Shown here: piece by piece, positions 9,284-18,350 of the stretch
How the letters are laid out: the number at the start of each line of letters is the position of its first letter
Position numbering within the stretch: position 1 is the stretch's first letter
NCBI GenBank assembly: GCA_964596645.1
Contig: CAZQVB010000014.1
Span: 48,772-112,771 of the forward strand
Length of the DNA stretch: 64,000 nucleotides
Reading direction: 5' to 3'
From: CAVQEK01 sp964596645
GTDB lineage: Bacteria; Bacteroidota; Bacteroidia; Cytophagales; Cyclobacteriaceae
Program-made: the position numbers and the translations under genes
The notes under the pieces: generated by a model
Seen by the model: the letters and a program-made list of their open reading frames with translations, nothing else
The model's database searches: none
Told to the model about the DNA's origin: nothing

Positions 9284-10978
9284 ATGATTCAAAAACCGCT
9301 CACGACCACACTACATTGGGCACTCCTACTATTGCTGGGTCTTTCCTGGCAGATGTGTTCTAAAAAAACCAATAATACTTCTCAATCCGGAACATCTGAA
9401 CAAGAAGACTCTGCGGCGAACATGGAAGGATACTACAACCCGCACATCAAGTCTTTTCTGGATTCCCTGAATATAGCCCACCATGTACACGACAGGGCCA
9501 ACAGCGAAGCGATTTACAAAGAGCTTAAAAAATTTTATGAACTTAAGCACAACCAGTTGGTCTGGTTTGAAGAGGCAGAGCCGAGAGAGGCACTCAGCGC
9601 CATGCACGATCTGCTCAGGCAGTCGCACGTGCATGGTCTGGATGCTGAGCGCTATCGGGTGCAGGAGTTGATCAATGATCAACAATCCATTTTGAAACGC
9701 AAAAATGTGGATCAGCAAGCGCTTGCCGAGCTGGACGTACAATACAGCATAGAGTACATCAGCTATGCCTGGCACCTGCACAATGGCCGCTCGGCCGCCA
9801 TGGTGCCCGACAGCCTTTGGATGAAAAGTGAAGAAGAAGGATCGGTAGCGCCCATATTGGCAGAAACTGAAATAGACAATGTGGAAAAAGTGCTGGCGCC
9901 GTCGCAAAAGCGATATGCTGCCACAGTGCAGGCTTTGCACCGGTATCGCCAGATCTTGCGGCGGGGAGGTTGGCCCAAGGTGCAGCAGGGCTTGCAATGG
10001 TCTGCAGAAGAAAAAGGAAAAATCCCCGTGTCTTTGCTGAAGAGGCTCCAGATCAGCGGTGACCTGAGCAACGACGTGGCGCTGGATACCATATCGGCAG
10101 ACAAGCTCACAGCGGCCATTACTGCTTTTCAAAAACGGCACGGACTGGCTGCCGATGGCGTGCTGGGAGAGTCAACCATAGATGCCATGAATATGCCGGT
10201 GCAGGAAAGGGTAAATACGCTGATGATGAACCTGGAGCGCATGCGCTGGATGCCGAATGAACTGGGGGAGCGCTACATACTGGTGAATATTCCGGCCTTT
10301 GAGCTGCATGTTTGGGACGAGGGCAAGGAGGCTTTGGAGATGAGAATAATAATAGGAGAAACGGTGAATAAGACACCCGTATTCAGGGACGAGATGGAAT
10401 ACCTGGTCTTTAGCCCCACCTGGCGCGTGCCCCCGAGTATAGCACAAGAGGAAATGCTGCCAAAACTGCAAAAAGATGCGCGATACCTCAGCAAAAATAA
10501 TTTCCGACTGTTCGACTCGTGGACGGATGATGCTCGGCGCATTAATCCCGACACAGTGCCTTGGTCTGAGATCACGGCCGAGAATTTTTCCTATCGTGTA
10601 GAGCAGAATCCGGGCAGGACCAATGCGCTGGGGCTGGTGAAATTTATTATGCCCAATTCCTATCACATCTACCTGCACGATACACCGGCCGATTATCTCT
10701 TTACCAAAGACTACAGAGCCTTTAGCCACGGCTGCATACGGCTGGAGAAACCGACGGAAATGGCGCAGTTTCTATTGGACGATCAGCCTGAGTATACTTC
10801 GAAGAAAATCAATGAATTGATGCAGAAAAGCGAGCCCGTCACCGTTCCGCTTACACAGCATGTGCCTGTATACCTGGTATACCGCACAGCCTGGGCAGAG
10901 CAGGACGGCACGGTGCATTTTCGAAAAGACATATATGGTATTGACAAACTTGCTGAAGATGAGAACTACATATTTTAG
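9284..10978 (+). CDS. L,D-transpeptidase (YkuD/YcbB type) with peptidoglycan-binding domain
   Basis: Forms 3-3 (or protein) cross-links in peptidoglycan through a catalytic cysteine. The 564-residue protein has a hydrophobic N-terminus ending at Cys25 (LSWQMC, an imperfect lipobox, so either lipoprotein or cleaved secretory protein). A helical YcbB-like scaffold domain follows (about 60-250), then a PG_binding_1 module (about 270-310, ITAFQKRHGLAADGVLGESTIDAMN) and the YkuD domain (about 330-500). The catalytic SHGCIRL places Cys484 and His482. Its last 20 bases overlap the M15 peptidase gene, so the two cell-wall enzymes are translationally coupled. E. coli LdtD has the same architecture. 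Confidence 0.93.
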   Translation: MIQKPLTTTLHWALLLLLGLSWQMCSKKTNNTSQSGTSEQEDSAANMEGYYNPHIKSFLDSLNIAHHVHDRANSEAIYKELKKFYELKHNQLVWFEEAEPREALSAMHDLLRQSHVHGLDAERYRVQELINDQQSILKRKNVDQQALAELDVQYSIEYISYAWHLHNGRSAAMVPDSLWMKSEEEGSVAPILAETEIDNVEKVLAPSQKRYAATVQALHRYRQILRRGGWPKVQQGLQWSAEEKGKIPVSLLKRLQISGDLSNDVALDTISADKLTAAITAFQKRHGLAADGVLGESTIDAMNMPVQERVNTLMMNLERMRWMPNELGERYILVNIPAFELHVWDEGKEALEMRIIIGETVNKTPVFRDEMEYLVFSPTWRVPPSIAQEEMLPKLQKDARYLSKNNFRLFDSWTDDARRINPDTVPWSEITAENFSYRVEQNPGRTNALGLVKFIMPNSYHIYLHDTPADYLFTKDYRAFSHGCIRLEKPTEMAQFLLDDQPEYTSKKINELMQKSEPVTVPLTQHVPVYLVYRTAWAEQDGTVHFRKDIYGIDKLAEDENYIF

Positions 10979-11891
10979 ATTATTCACCACTTTTTTACTC
11001 TTCATCACCTTCGCCGGCATGGCGCAAGACAATCCCTCCTTCAGTCTGCAGGTAAAAGACGAGATAAACCCGTATGCGATATTCAGTACTTTCTTGATGC
11101 CCGGTGAAGCGGTGACGCTGGAGACAGTGCAAGGCAATCGGAATGCATCCTACAGTTTGGTGGCGGATAAAGGGCTAGCTATAAGTACCGGGCCGGGCAA
11201 GTGGATGTATACCGCACCAAGCGAAAAAGGTATAGCGAAAATACAAATTACAGAGACGCTGACGGGCGAGCGTATGGTTTTGCATGCCATCACTATGGTG
11301 CCCCTGAGCCAGAAAACCGGAGATAAACTGAACGGCTACAGAATTGGTAATTATCCACAGAGCAACAATGCCAGGTACGTCGTGCCTAAAGGATTGATAG
11401 AAATTACCGAAGAAAATGCCGACACACCGCTTTCGCCCCATTTTCAACTCAACGATTTTAAATGCAAACAGAGTGGGGGGTACCCCAAGTATATTGCGCT
11501 GCGAGAGCGTCTGCTGCTGAAGCTGGAGATGGTGATAGAACAGGTGAATGATCAGGGATACACCTGCACCGGCCTGGCCGTGATGAGCGGGTATCGCACA
11601 CCATTTTATAATAAAGCCATAGGCAATGTGGCCAATAGCCGGCATGTGTTTGGCGACGCTTCCGATGTGTATATCGACGAAAACAACGATGGCCAAATGG
11701 ATGACCTGAACAAGGACGGTGTGAGCGATAAAAAGGACGCCCGTGTACTGTACAACATCATAGACAAGCTGCGCAACAACGCCTGGTATGAGCCATATAT
11801 CGGCGGGCTGGGGCTGTACGGAAGAACATCGAGCCACCCGGCTTTTGTGCATGTGGATGTGCGCGGTTTTGTAGCGCGCTGGGGGCTGTAG
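10959..11891 (+). CDS. Secreted M15-family peptidase (D-Ala-D-Ala carboxypeptidase-like) with EF-hand-like loops
   Basis: Zinc peptidase of the M15A type, expected to trim peptidoglycan stem peptides. I place the start at 10959 (ATG, MRTTYFRLFTTFLLFI), which gives a clean signal peptide. An upstream in-frame start at 10860 would lie deep inside the transpeptidase gene and add a non-signal extension. In the 310-residue protein the zinc ligands are His229 and Asp236 (SRHVFGDASDV, HX6D) and His298 (HVDVRGF), with SGYRTP before them. Directly after the HX6D motif are two tandem acidic loops, DENNDGQMDD and DLNKDGVSDKKD, which match the DxNxDGxxD calcium-binding pattern. The first ~120 mature residues form an unrecognised beta domain. 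It overlaps the transpeptidase by 20 bases. Confidence 0.88.
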   Translation: MRTTYFRLFTTFLLFITFAGMAQDNPSFSLQVKDEINPYAIFSTFLMPGEAVTLETVQGNRNASYSLVADKGLAISTGPGKWMYTAPSEKGIAKIQITETLTGERMVLHAITMVPLSQKTGDKLNGYRIGNYPQSNNARYVVPKGLIEITEENADTPLSPHFQLNDFKCKQSGGYPKYIALRERLLLKLEMVIEQVNDQGYTCTGLAVMSGYRTPFYNKAIGNVANSRHVFGDASDVYIDENNDGQMDDLNKDGVSDKKDARVLYNIIDKLRNNAWYEPYIGGLGLYGRTSSHPAFVHVDVRGFVARWGL

Positions 11892-12054
11892 GCGTAGTCT
11901 GGCACAATATTGGTTTATAAGCTGCCGGCCCAGAAAGTCGGCGTAATTGACTTAATCAAACAGTGCAAACTTGAATAATCGATTTTTTTGCGCTTTTTTC
12001 GTGGGCTACAACAGTTTCTACATGTTTAACCAAATATTATTAATCAGAGAGATT

Positions 12055-12516
12055 ATGATTATGAAAAGACTGAATTCTTTATTGCTGGCGGCGCTGATGG
12101 TGCTGGTATTGGCGGCAGGACAAGCGTACGCGCAAGAGGAGATCACCGATGAGGATCTGAAAACTTATGCTGTGATGGATATGGCCGTGTCGAGTATCAC
12201 ATCGACCATCAGCCCCATGGTAAATGAGCTGATAGAAAAGCAAGAAGGCATGGATGGCAACCGGTTTCAGGAATTGCAAGGTGCCATGGGCAACGACAGC
12301 AAGCTGCAGGCTGTAGAAGCCAAAGACTGGGAACTGCAATTTATGGATGTGGTGAATAAGCAAATAGAGAAGAAAAAAGAAGCCGCTACCGATGTGCTGA
12401 AGCTGATGGCTTCCAATGCACTGGGTGCAGCGAAATACAAAGAGATAAAATCGGGCTTAGCCAGCGACGCATCGCTGAAATCGCGCTATGACGCCATAGT
12501 AGATAAGTGCAAATAG
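12055..12516 (+). CDS. Small secreted protein, 153 aa, possibly DUF4168-like
   Basis: A signal peptide (MIMKRLNSLLLAALMVLVLAAGQAYAQ) is followed by an acidic helical protein that begins EEITDEDLKTYAVMDMA. The EITDEDLKxYA opening, with a long helix that follows, resembles DUF4168-type periplasmic proteins, but this is only a resemblance. Starts at 12055 and 12061 are both possible; an open frame from 11971 would put a non-signal extension in front and is unlikely. No enzyme motif and one C-terminal cysteine. It is the last gene before a strong bidirectional terminator. Function unknown. Confidence 0.75.
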   Translation: MIMKRLNSLLLAALMVLVLAAGQAYAQEEITDEDLKTYAVMDMAVSSITSTISPMVNELIEKQEGMDGNRFQELQGAMGNDSKLQAVEAKDWELQFMDVVNKQIEKKKEAATDVLKLMASNALGAAKYKEIKSGLASDASLKSRYDAIVDKCK

Positions 12517-12535
12517 CATTGGTATTGAAAACAAC

Positions 12536-12561
12536 AAAGGGCCCGGTTTCGGGCCTTTTTT
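12536..12561. terminator. Bidirectional intrinsic terminator between convergent genes
   Basis: GGCCCG (12540-12545), loop GTTT, CGGGCC (12550-12555), extended by A-T pairs outside and followed by six T; the A-rich left flank gives a T-run on the minus strand. It lies between the plus-strand gene ending at 12516 and the minus-strand gene ending at 12574 and can serve both. Confidence 0.9.
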
Positions 12562-12573
12562 GTTTTCAGGCTG

Positions 12574-13647
12574 TCATAGTTTTTTTATGCGGTCATTTAC
12601 GCTGAGCCCATCCAGCAGCTCCACGTGAATGCCATCGGAGAGGCCGGTCACTATTTCCTGCTTTTCGTATATCTGGTCGCCCTTGAGCACCTCCACATAC
12701 TTTTTATCACCCTCAAACAGTATGTTGCTTTCCTTTATGGCCAGCACGCTATCGCGTTGGTCCAGCACAATGTCTGCATTGGCGCTGTAGCCCGCCCTGA
12801 TGAACACGTCCTTCTTGAGCTGCACTTCCGCCTTGATCTCAAACTGAATGGCCCCTTCCTCTTCCACACCTTTGGGCGATATATATTCCAGCTTTGCCAG
12901 AAGTTCTTCTTTATCCAGCGCCCCGATTTTAAGCTTCAGGTCCATGCCTTCCCGTATTTTGCCTACTTCAGACTCATCCAGTTTTCCTTCGAAGATCATC
13001 TCATTCATGTTGGCCACCGAGGCTATGGTAGTGCCTTCGTTGAAGGTGTTGGTCTCTATCACAAAAGTGCCTTCTTTCACCGGCACATCGAGCACCATGC
13101 CGGCAGCGGTAGCAAACACCAGATTGGAGGCCGTGCCCGATTTTTTGGACGCGCCCTCGCGTATGAGTTCAAGATTATTTTCCGCAGCCTCTACTTCCTG
13201 CTTTTGCAGTTGAAATGAAAGCAGAAATTGGTTGTAGTCCAGTTCCGAAGTCACCCGGTCGTCATAGAGGCGCTTCTGGCGCTCCATTTCGGTTTCTGCA
13301 TTTTTCAAATTGATGGTGGCCGTTTTCAGGCGCATCTCTGCTTCATTGAGCCGCACCACGTCGGGTATTATTTTAATGCGTGCGATCTTCTGATTATACT
13401 GCACTATCTGCCCAGGCTCTACGAATATCTCCACCACCACGCCAGATACCTGCGACTTGAGCGCGATCTCCTGCCGGGGTACGATAGAGCCGGTGGCCAC
13501 CGTCTTGCTCACGATGTCGATATGGAAAAGCGAGTCGGTTTCAAAAACCTCCGGCGGTTTTTGCGATTTTTTGTACAGAAAAAAGCCGGTACCGATAAAG
13601 CTTGCGACCAGGATGACCAAAACCAGAATGCCTAATATTTTTTTCAT
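12574..13647 (-). CDS. HlyD/MacA-type periplasmic adaptor of an ABC export system
   Basis: Links an inner-membrane ABC transporter to an outer-membrane channel. The 357-residue protein has one N-terminal membrane anchor (about residues 4-25), a barrel-sandwich half-motif (VSGVVVEIFVEPGQIVQYNQKIARI), and a long coiled coil (about 100-160, NEAEMRLKTATINLKNAETEMERQKRLYDD). The second lipoyl half (AAGMVLDVPVKEGTFV) and beta-barrel and membrane-proximal domains complete it. It is the last gene of a four-gene minus-strand operon (ATPase, permease, permease, adaptor) with gaps of 10-33 bases. No TolC-like gene is nearby. Substrate unknown. Confidence 0.9.
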   Translation of the reverse strand: MKKILGILVLVILVASFIGTGFFLYKKSQKPPEVFETDSLFHIDIVSKTVATGSIVPRQEIALKSQVSGVVVEIFVEPGQIVQYNQKIARIKIIPDVVRLNEAEMRLKTATINLKNAETEMERQKRLYDDRVTSELDYNQFLLSFQLQKQEVEAAENNLELIREGASKKSGTASNLVFATAAGMVLDVPVKEGTFVIETNTFNEGTTIASVANMNEMIFEGKLDESEVGKIREGMDLKLKIGALDKEELLAKLEYISPKGVEEEGAIQFEIKAEVQLKKDVFIRAGYSANADIVLDQRDSVLAIKESNILFEGDKKYVEVLKGDQIYEKQEIVTGLSDGIHVELLDGLSVNDRIKKL

Positions 13648-13680
13648 TGCGTTATTAAATTTTTGAGATAAGACAATTGA

Positions 13681-14953
13681 TTATTCCGCATGGAGTGCTT
13701 CAATGGGGTTTACCCGGGCGGCTTTGCCTGCCGGCACAAGGCCTGCCAGCGCACCGCATACAATGAGCAGAAAAAATGCAAGCAGGGCGGTGNNNNNNNN
13801 NNGTCATGTTGATCTCAGGATTTTTAAACATGCCCGCCGAGCCGCCATTTTGCTCTATGGCATACGCCACACCGGCTAAGATGAGGTTGCCCACCACCAG
13901 GCCTACATATCCGGCAATGGTGGTGATGAATATGGACTCCTGAAGAATGAGCTGAATGATACTGAGTGGTGTAGCGCCCAATGATTTGCGTATGCCGATC
14001 TCTTTGGTGCGCTCCTTTACAATGATGAGCATAATATTGCTAACGCCAATCACTCCGGCCAGCAAGGTGCCAATGCCCACCACCCACACAAATATGTCGA
14101 TGCCGTTGAATAGGTTTTTTATCTGTGCGTACTCCTCCTCCAGATTTTCGGAGCCAAAGGCATTTTTGTCGTCGGGGTGTATTTTATGTCTTTCGCGCAG
14201 CACTTCGCGCATTCCCGCTTCTACCTCGGCTGCGCTGTAGCCGTCTTTCGCCGTAAAGCCAAACCAGCCTACGCGGTTGCCATAGTTGAAGGCCTGCTGA
14301 AATGTGGTGAAAGGCACGTGTATCTGCTCATCGCGCTCTGCCTGCTCTCCGCTGCGCCTGGACCGGAAGATGCCCACAACCTGAAAATAAATCCCATTTA
14401 TTTTGATGTAGCTGCCAATGGCTTCTTCGCCTTCTTCAAATAAAATTCCTTTCACATAATTGCCGATCACCGCTATTTTGCGCCTTTCGGCGATGTCGAG
14501 GGGGTTGATGTGCCTGCCAGCCACCACATTTACAAACTGTACATTTTGATATTCCGGGTAGTCGCCAAATACTCTGAAGGATCCGGATTTGTTTTCGTGG
14601 CTTATTTTATTGGCGCTGTTCCAGTCGTGCAGGTTGTTTCTGGGGGCGAGGTATCCCAGGNNNNNNNNNNCGCCATTGATCAGCGCTGCACGATCTTCGT
14701 TGGTGAAGTTGATGTAGCGGCCGGGTTGCAGCCCCTGATAGGGCATGGTGGTGCGATTGCTCCATACAAAGCCGCCATTGGTAGCCCAGCCGGCGAAGTT
14801 GGCGACCACACCATTTTCCAGTCCGTTGCCCGAACCCATCAGGATGAGGAGCATGAAAATGCCCCAAAACGCGCCAAACATCGTGAGGAAGGTACGAAGC
14901 TTATTCTTGCGAATGGTGTGCAAAATCTCTTGCCACTTGTCGTAGTCAAACAT
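13681..14953 (-). CDS. ABC transporter permease, MacB/FtsX type (second copy; contains two N gaps)
   Basis: Inner-membrane permease with a MacB periplasmic core domain between the first helix and three C-terminal helices. N-terminus MFDYDKWQEILHTIRKNKLRTFLTMFGAFWGIFM is very close to the neighbouring permease. The C-terminus ends AGKAARVNPIEALHAE before a TAA at 13681-13683. With ten N at 13793-13802 the frame shifts, so a literal translation ends wrongly at 13700. Removing them joins ...INM to TTALLAFF, which matches the paralogue (DIDITTALIATLLL) residue for residue in spacing. The second gap (14661-14670) is compatible with the frame. I conclude the gene is intact and the break is an assembly artefact. 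Confidence 0.88.
13793..13802. other. Ten-N assembly gap inside permease gene
   Basis: The flanking codons are in different frames when ten bases are assumed. A true length divisible by three is required, and zero gives the exact paralogue spacing, so the placeholder probably replaces no bases at all. Confidence 0.85.
14661..14670. other. Ten-N assembly gap inside permease gene
   Basis: Flanks encode ...RAALING and LGYLAPR on the minus strand in one frame if the gap is 10 (or any 3n+1) bases. Comparison with the paralogue (QLLRRQVEGVEHLAGR) suggests two to four missing residues. Confidence 0.85.
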
Positions 14954-14964
14954 GCTCTTGTCTT

Positions 14965-16221
14965 TTATTCATCTCTCAGCGCCACTATAGGATTTACTTT
15001 GGCCGCATTGCGCGCCGGAAAATAACCGGCCAATGTGCCCGCTACCGCCAGCAGTAGCGTGGCGATAAGTGCTGTGGTGATGTCGATATCGGGATTTTTG
15101 AAATATGGCGCATCCACCTGAAAGTTGATGAGTGCCCATTTGATCAGTTCGATGAGACCAATGCCTGCCACCAGCCCGATATAGCCCGCCACTACCGTGA
15201 TGAGGATGGCCTCGTGCAGTACCAGCCCAATGATGGAGCCTGCCGTAGCGCCCAATGCCTTACGCACACCAATTTCACGTGTTCGCTCTTTCACTACTAT
15301 CAGCATAATGTTGCTTACGCCCACCACTCCGGCCACTATAGAAAAGGCACCTACTATCCAAAGAAACAGCTCGATGCCTGTAAAGAGGTCTTTGAACTGC
15401 TGATAGTTTTCCACATTGTTCCAAATATTTACCGCGCGTTTGTCGGCCGGGTCGAAGCGGTATTTGTCGGCAAGCAGTTGGCGTGTTTGCTCTACCATGG
15501 CCTGGCTTTCTTTCACTGAGGCATCGCCCACCGTGTACATGATCTGGTGCATTTCGTTGGTGCCATTGTAGGCAAGCTGTGCGGTGGAGAGCGGTATAAA
15601 TATCCTGCGCACTTCACCCTCATTTTTGCTGCCGCCCCCATCGTCGTATACCCCCACTACTTTGTAGAGGGAACCGCGCACATTGATCCATTTTCCGATG
15701 GGATCTTCCCCTTCGTCAAACAACCCTTCTTCTACCTTGGTGCCGATGATGGCTACTTTCCGCCTTTCTTCCAGGTCTGCCGCATTGATGTAGCGGCCTT
15801 TTATAGGCCTTTGGTTTTCCAGATATCGATGGTCTGGCGTGATGCCGAGCATTTCGAAAGATGAATACTTGTCTTTGTAGCGCACGGTAAACTCACCCCA
15901 GCAAAAGAAGCGGCCGGCGAGATGCTCCACCCCTTCCACTTGCCGGCGCAGCAGCTGAAAATCGTCATTTTTCAGGTCCAGCTTACGGCCGGGTTGCAGG
16001 CCTTTATAGGCAAGGCTGGTTTGCCCGGCCCTTATCCAAATGCTGTTTACGGCGTCATCTTCAAAATCTGCCTCTACCCCGTGTTGCAGTCCGCTGCCAA
16101 AGCCCAGCAATATCATAAGAATGAAGATGCCCCAAAAAATGCTGAAGGCCGTCAGGAATGTGCGCAGCTTGTTTTTGCGTATGGTGAAAAATATTTCCTG
16201 CCACTTGTCTACATCAAACAT
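14965..16221 (-). CDS. ABC transporter permease, MacB/FtsX type (first copy)
   Basis: Inner-membrane permease of 418 residues. One N-terminal helix (about 19-42) follows MFDVDKWQEIFFTIRKNKLRTFLTAFSIFWGIFILM. The MacB periplasmic core domain follows (about 45-270), and then three helices (VGAFSIVAGVVGVSNIMLIVVKERTREIGVRKALGAT, then the stretches from IIGLVLHEAILITVVAGYIGLVAG and ALIATLLLAVAGTLAGYFPARNAA). The end PIVALRDE is typical of the family. It is about half identical by eye to the next permease downstream, so the transporter is probably a heterodimer rather than the MacB homodimer with fused ATPase. Gaps are 10 bases to the ATPase gene and 11 to the second permease. Confidence 0.93.
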   Translation of the reverse strand: MFDVDKWQEIFFTIRKNKLRTFLTAFSIFWGIFILMILLGFGSGLQHGVEADFEDDAVNSIWIRAGQTSLAYKGLQPGRKLDLKNDDFQLLRRQVEGVEHLAGRFFCWGEFTVRYKDKYSSFEMLGITPDHRYLENQRPIKGRYINAADLEERRKVAIIGTKVEEGLFDEGEDPIGKWINVRGSLYKVVGVYDDGGGSKNEGEVRRIFIPLSTAQLAYNGTNEMHQIMYTVGDASVKESQAMVEQTRQLLADKYRFDPADKRAVNIWNNVENYQQFKDLFTGIELFLWIVGAFSIVAGVVGVSNIMLIVVKERTREIGVRKALGATAGSIIGLVLHEAILITVVAGYIGLVAGIGLIELIKWALINFQVDAPYFKNPDIDITTALIATLLLAVAGTLAGYFPARNAAKVNPIVALRDE

Positions 16222-16231
16222 AGGGGTGTGT

Positions 16232-16915
16232 TTATGAAGCTACGGAAAAGGTCTCGTCTACAATCAGGCCGTCTTTCAGCCGTATCACCCGGTCGGTCAG
16301 CTGGGCAATGTCTTGTTCGTGTGTCACTATGATCACCGTCATGCCCGACTTATTCACGTCTTTAAAAATGTTCATCACGTCCATCGACGTCTTGCTGTCG
16401 AGCGCACCGGTGGGCTCGTCGGCCAGTATCACTTTGGGGTTGGAGATGAGGGCTCGTGCAATGGCAATGCGTTGCTTTTGCCCACCCGATAGCTCGTTTG
16501 GCATGTGATCTGCCCACTCCTTCAGCCCTACCATTTCCAGATATTCCATGGCTTTGGCATTGCGCTGTTTGCGCGGCACCTTTTGATAGTAGAGGGGAAG
16601 GGCCACGTTTTCCATGGCGTTTTTGAACGACAGCAGATTGAATGACTGGAACACGAAACCGATAAATTGATTTCGAAAATAGGCTGCTTTTTTTTCGGTG
16701 AGGTTTTTTATGTGCGTCTGATCCAGGTAGTAGTTGCCGCTGTCGTAGTCGTCGAGTATGCCGAGAATATTGAGCAAAGTAGACTTGCCCGAGCCTGAAG
16801 AGCCCATGATGGATACAAGCTCTCCCGGCCCTATTTCCAGGTCTATGCCTTTGAGTACCTTCAGATCGTGCTGGCCTACCGAATAGGATTTTTCAATGTC
16901 ACTGAGTGAAATCAT
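16232..16915 (-). CDS. ABC transporter ATP-binding protein (MacB/LolD class)
   Basis: ATPase of the exporter encoded by the three genes downstream. 227 residues from ATG at 16915 (MISLSDIEKSYSVG). An upstream in-frame start at 16963 would add 16 residues not expected in this family. Walker A GSSGSGKST (residues 38-46), Q-loop FVFQSFNL, signature LSGGQKQR (142-149), Walker B VILADEPTGALDS (Asp166-Glu167), and the H-loop histidine in VTHEQD are all present. This is the first gene of the operon; the 231 bases upstream, shared with the divergent gene at 17147, must hold its promoter. Confidence 0.95.
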   Translation of the reverse strand: MISLSDIEKSYSVGQHDLKVLKGIDLEIGPGELVSIMGSSGSGKSTLLNILGILDDYDSGNYYLDQTHIKNLTEKKAAYFRNQFIGFVFQSFNLLSFKNAMENVALPLYYQKVPRKQRNAKAMEYLEMVGLKEWADHMPNELSGGQKQRIAIARALISNPKVILADEPTGALDSKTSMDVMNIFKDVNKSGMTVIIVTHEQDIAQLTDRVIRLKDGLIVDETFSVAS

Positions 16916-17146
16916 ATGCTTGCGGTGTTGAGAAGCTGCGACTAATAATGATGCCAAAGACACTTAATCCCCCAAACGGCGTTATTAGTGCGAATTTAAA
17001 AATTGCGGGGGCACTGGGATTGTACGATTGCGAACAGTGTAAATTTTAAAACCGTACGATAAAGTACATGCTGTAGATAAATTTCTCTCTCAGCAATTTT
17101 ATTCAAGCGAAATGCTGGAACTTGCGTTGATTTTCACAAGATAAAG

Positions 17147-18214
17147 GTGGGCAAAATCCGTCAAATAGCAATTATTTTTTTTACAGCAGGGGCATTTTTG
17201 GTCTGTACCGGTCAGTCAGCGCCCGGGCAGATATTCAATCCTTATCAGCACGACTACCAGGGTTGGGATGGCAATAACATCAAGCGCAGTCCCTTTCGGG
17301 CCATATTGAACAAGTTTTCTCTCAGCATATCTACCGGCTACGGTCGTACCTTCTACAGCCACCAACTCGATGGCGACCTGTATGAAACTGATCGCCGATC
17401 GGTGCTGTTAGGTGATTATTCGCTCCCTCAAGATTCCATCAATTATACGGGAGTGATCAACTGGTTCAACGCGCCGGAGCTGGTGAGCGGCAAAGCCCGC
17501 CTGACTGACGATAGCCGCGTGGTATCGTCAGATACCACCGATATAGTGTACAAAGGCGGCGGCAACAGCTATCCGCTGGCTGTATCGCTCACGTTCGACA
17601 TCAATCGCTTTCGTATCGGTGGAGGCTTCAATTACGAACTTCATTCGGTACGTGAAATGACCCCTAAGAGCGGCGCCATGTATTCTTACAAGCCAGATTT
17701 TAAAAGTACGTCGCTCATGCGCTACTACTTCACCATGGCCATAGCGGCCTACGAGTACAGGGGCTGGGCGTATCATGCCGACTTTCAGATAGGAAAGGTG
17801 ATCTATGGAAAAGCATTCGATAAAAACACCACCCAGAGCGGACTATACTTCAATCTGGGCATACCGGTGGAGTGGCAATTTTCGGAGTACTTTTGGTTTT
17901 TTGCCAGGCCTTCGGTGGACATTAAGAACTTCACACAAAACCTGCCCTACAACGAAGGTGGCAATCAAATGCCGCGATCGGTACAGCACAACCAGCCCGC
18001 TGTTTATCTGAACCTGGGCATCAGGATAAAATACCCTGAGGTGCCGCGGTGCCCCATCAAATCGTGTGAGACCCAGCTGAAGCATGTGCATTTCAGCAAG
18101 GAATTTCGGGGGCAGGCTGTGCACAAAGAGCAGAATCCGAAAATTGGTGAGATTCATCCCCGCACGCCACTGATCCGGCTCCGCAACCGGCGGCATACGG
18201 AAGGGGCACGCTGA
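17147..18214 (+). CDS. Predicted outer-membrane beta-barrel protein, 355 aa, GTG start
   Basis: Not assigned to a named family. The GTG at 17147 is the only start that keeps the signal peptide (MGKIRQIAIIFFTAGAFLVCTGQSAPGQ). The mature protein has many alternating, aromatic-ended strands (ISTGYGRTFYSHQ, YPLAVSLTFDINRFRIGGGFNYEL, RYYFTMAIAAYEY, GLYFNLGIPVEWQF, PAVYLNLGIRIKY), as expected of a small barrel. After the last strand comes a charged tail with two cysteines and RCPIKSCETQLKHVHFSKEFRGQ, which reads as a conserved periplasmic extension. It is 136 bases upstream of gyrA and probably separately expressed. Confidence 0.75.
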   Translation: MGKIRQIAIIFFTAGAFLVCTGQSAPGQIFNPYQHDYQGWDGNNIKRSPFRAILNKFSLSISTGYGRTFYSHQLDGDLYETDRRSVLLGDYSLPQDSINYTGVINWFNAPELVSGKARLTDDSRVVSSDTTDIVYKGGGNSYPLAVSLTFDINRFRIGGGFNYELHSVREMTPKSGAMYSYKPDFKSTSLMRYYFTMAIAAYEYRGWAYHADFQIGKVIYGKAFDKNTTQSGLYFNLGIPVEWQFSEYFWFFARPSVDIKNFTQNLPYNEGGNQMPRSVQHNQPAVYLNLGIRIKYPEVPRCPIKSCETQLKHVHFSKEFRGQAVHKEQNPKIGEIHPRTPLIRLRNRRHTEGAR

Positions 18215-18350
18215 GCGTCCAAAAGTTCATTCTGGCGCTGTATGACCACCTTTTTGCCAGCCCGCATACCAGGCTTATTTTAGAATTCCCGATAGAAAGT
18301 TGAATTAAATTGGCTAAATTGCGCCGGAATTCAAATAAGCGAATAACTCA

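Noticed and set aside
10860..10958. Upstream in-frame start for the M15 peptidase
   Set aside because: It would add 33 residues without a signal character inside the transpeptidase gene; the ATG at 10959 directly yields a signal peptide.
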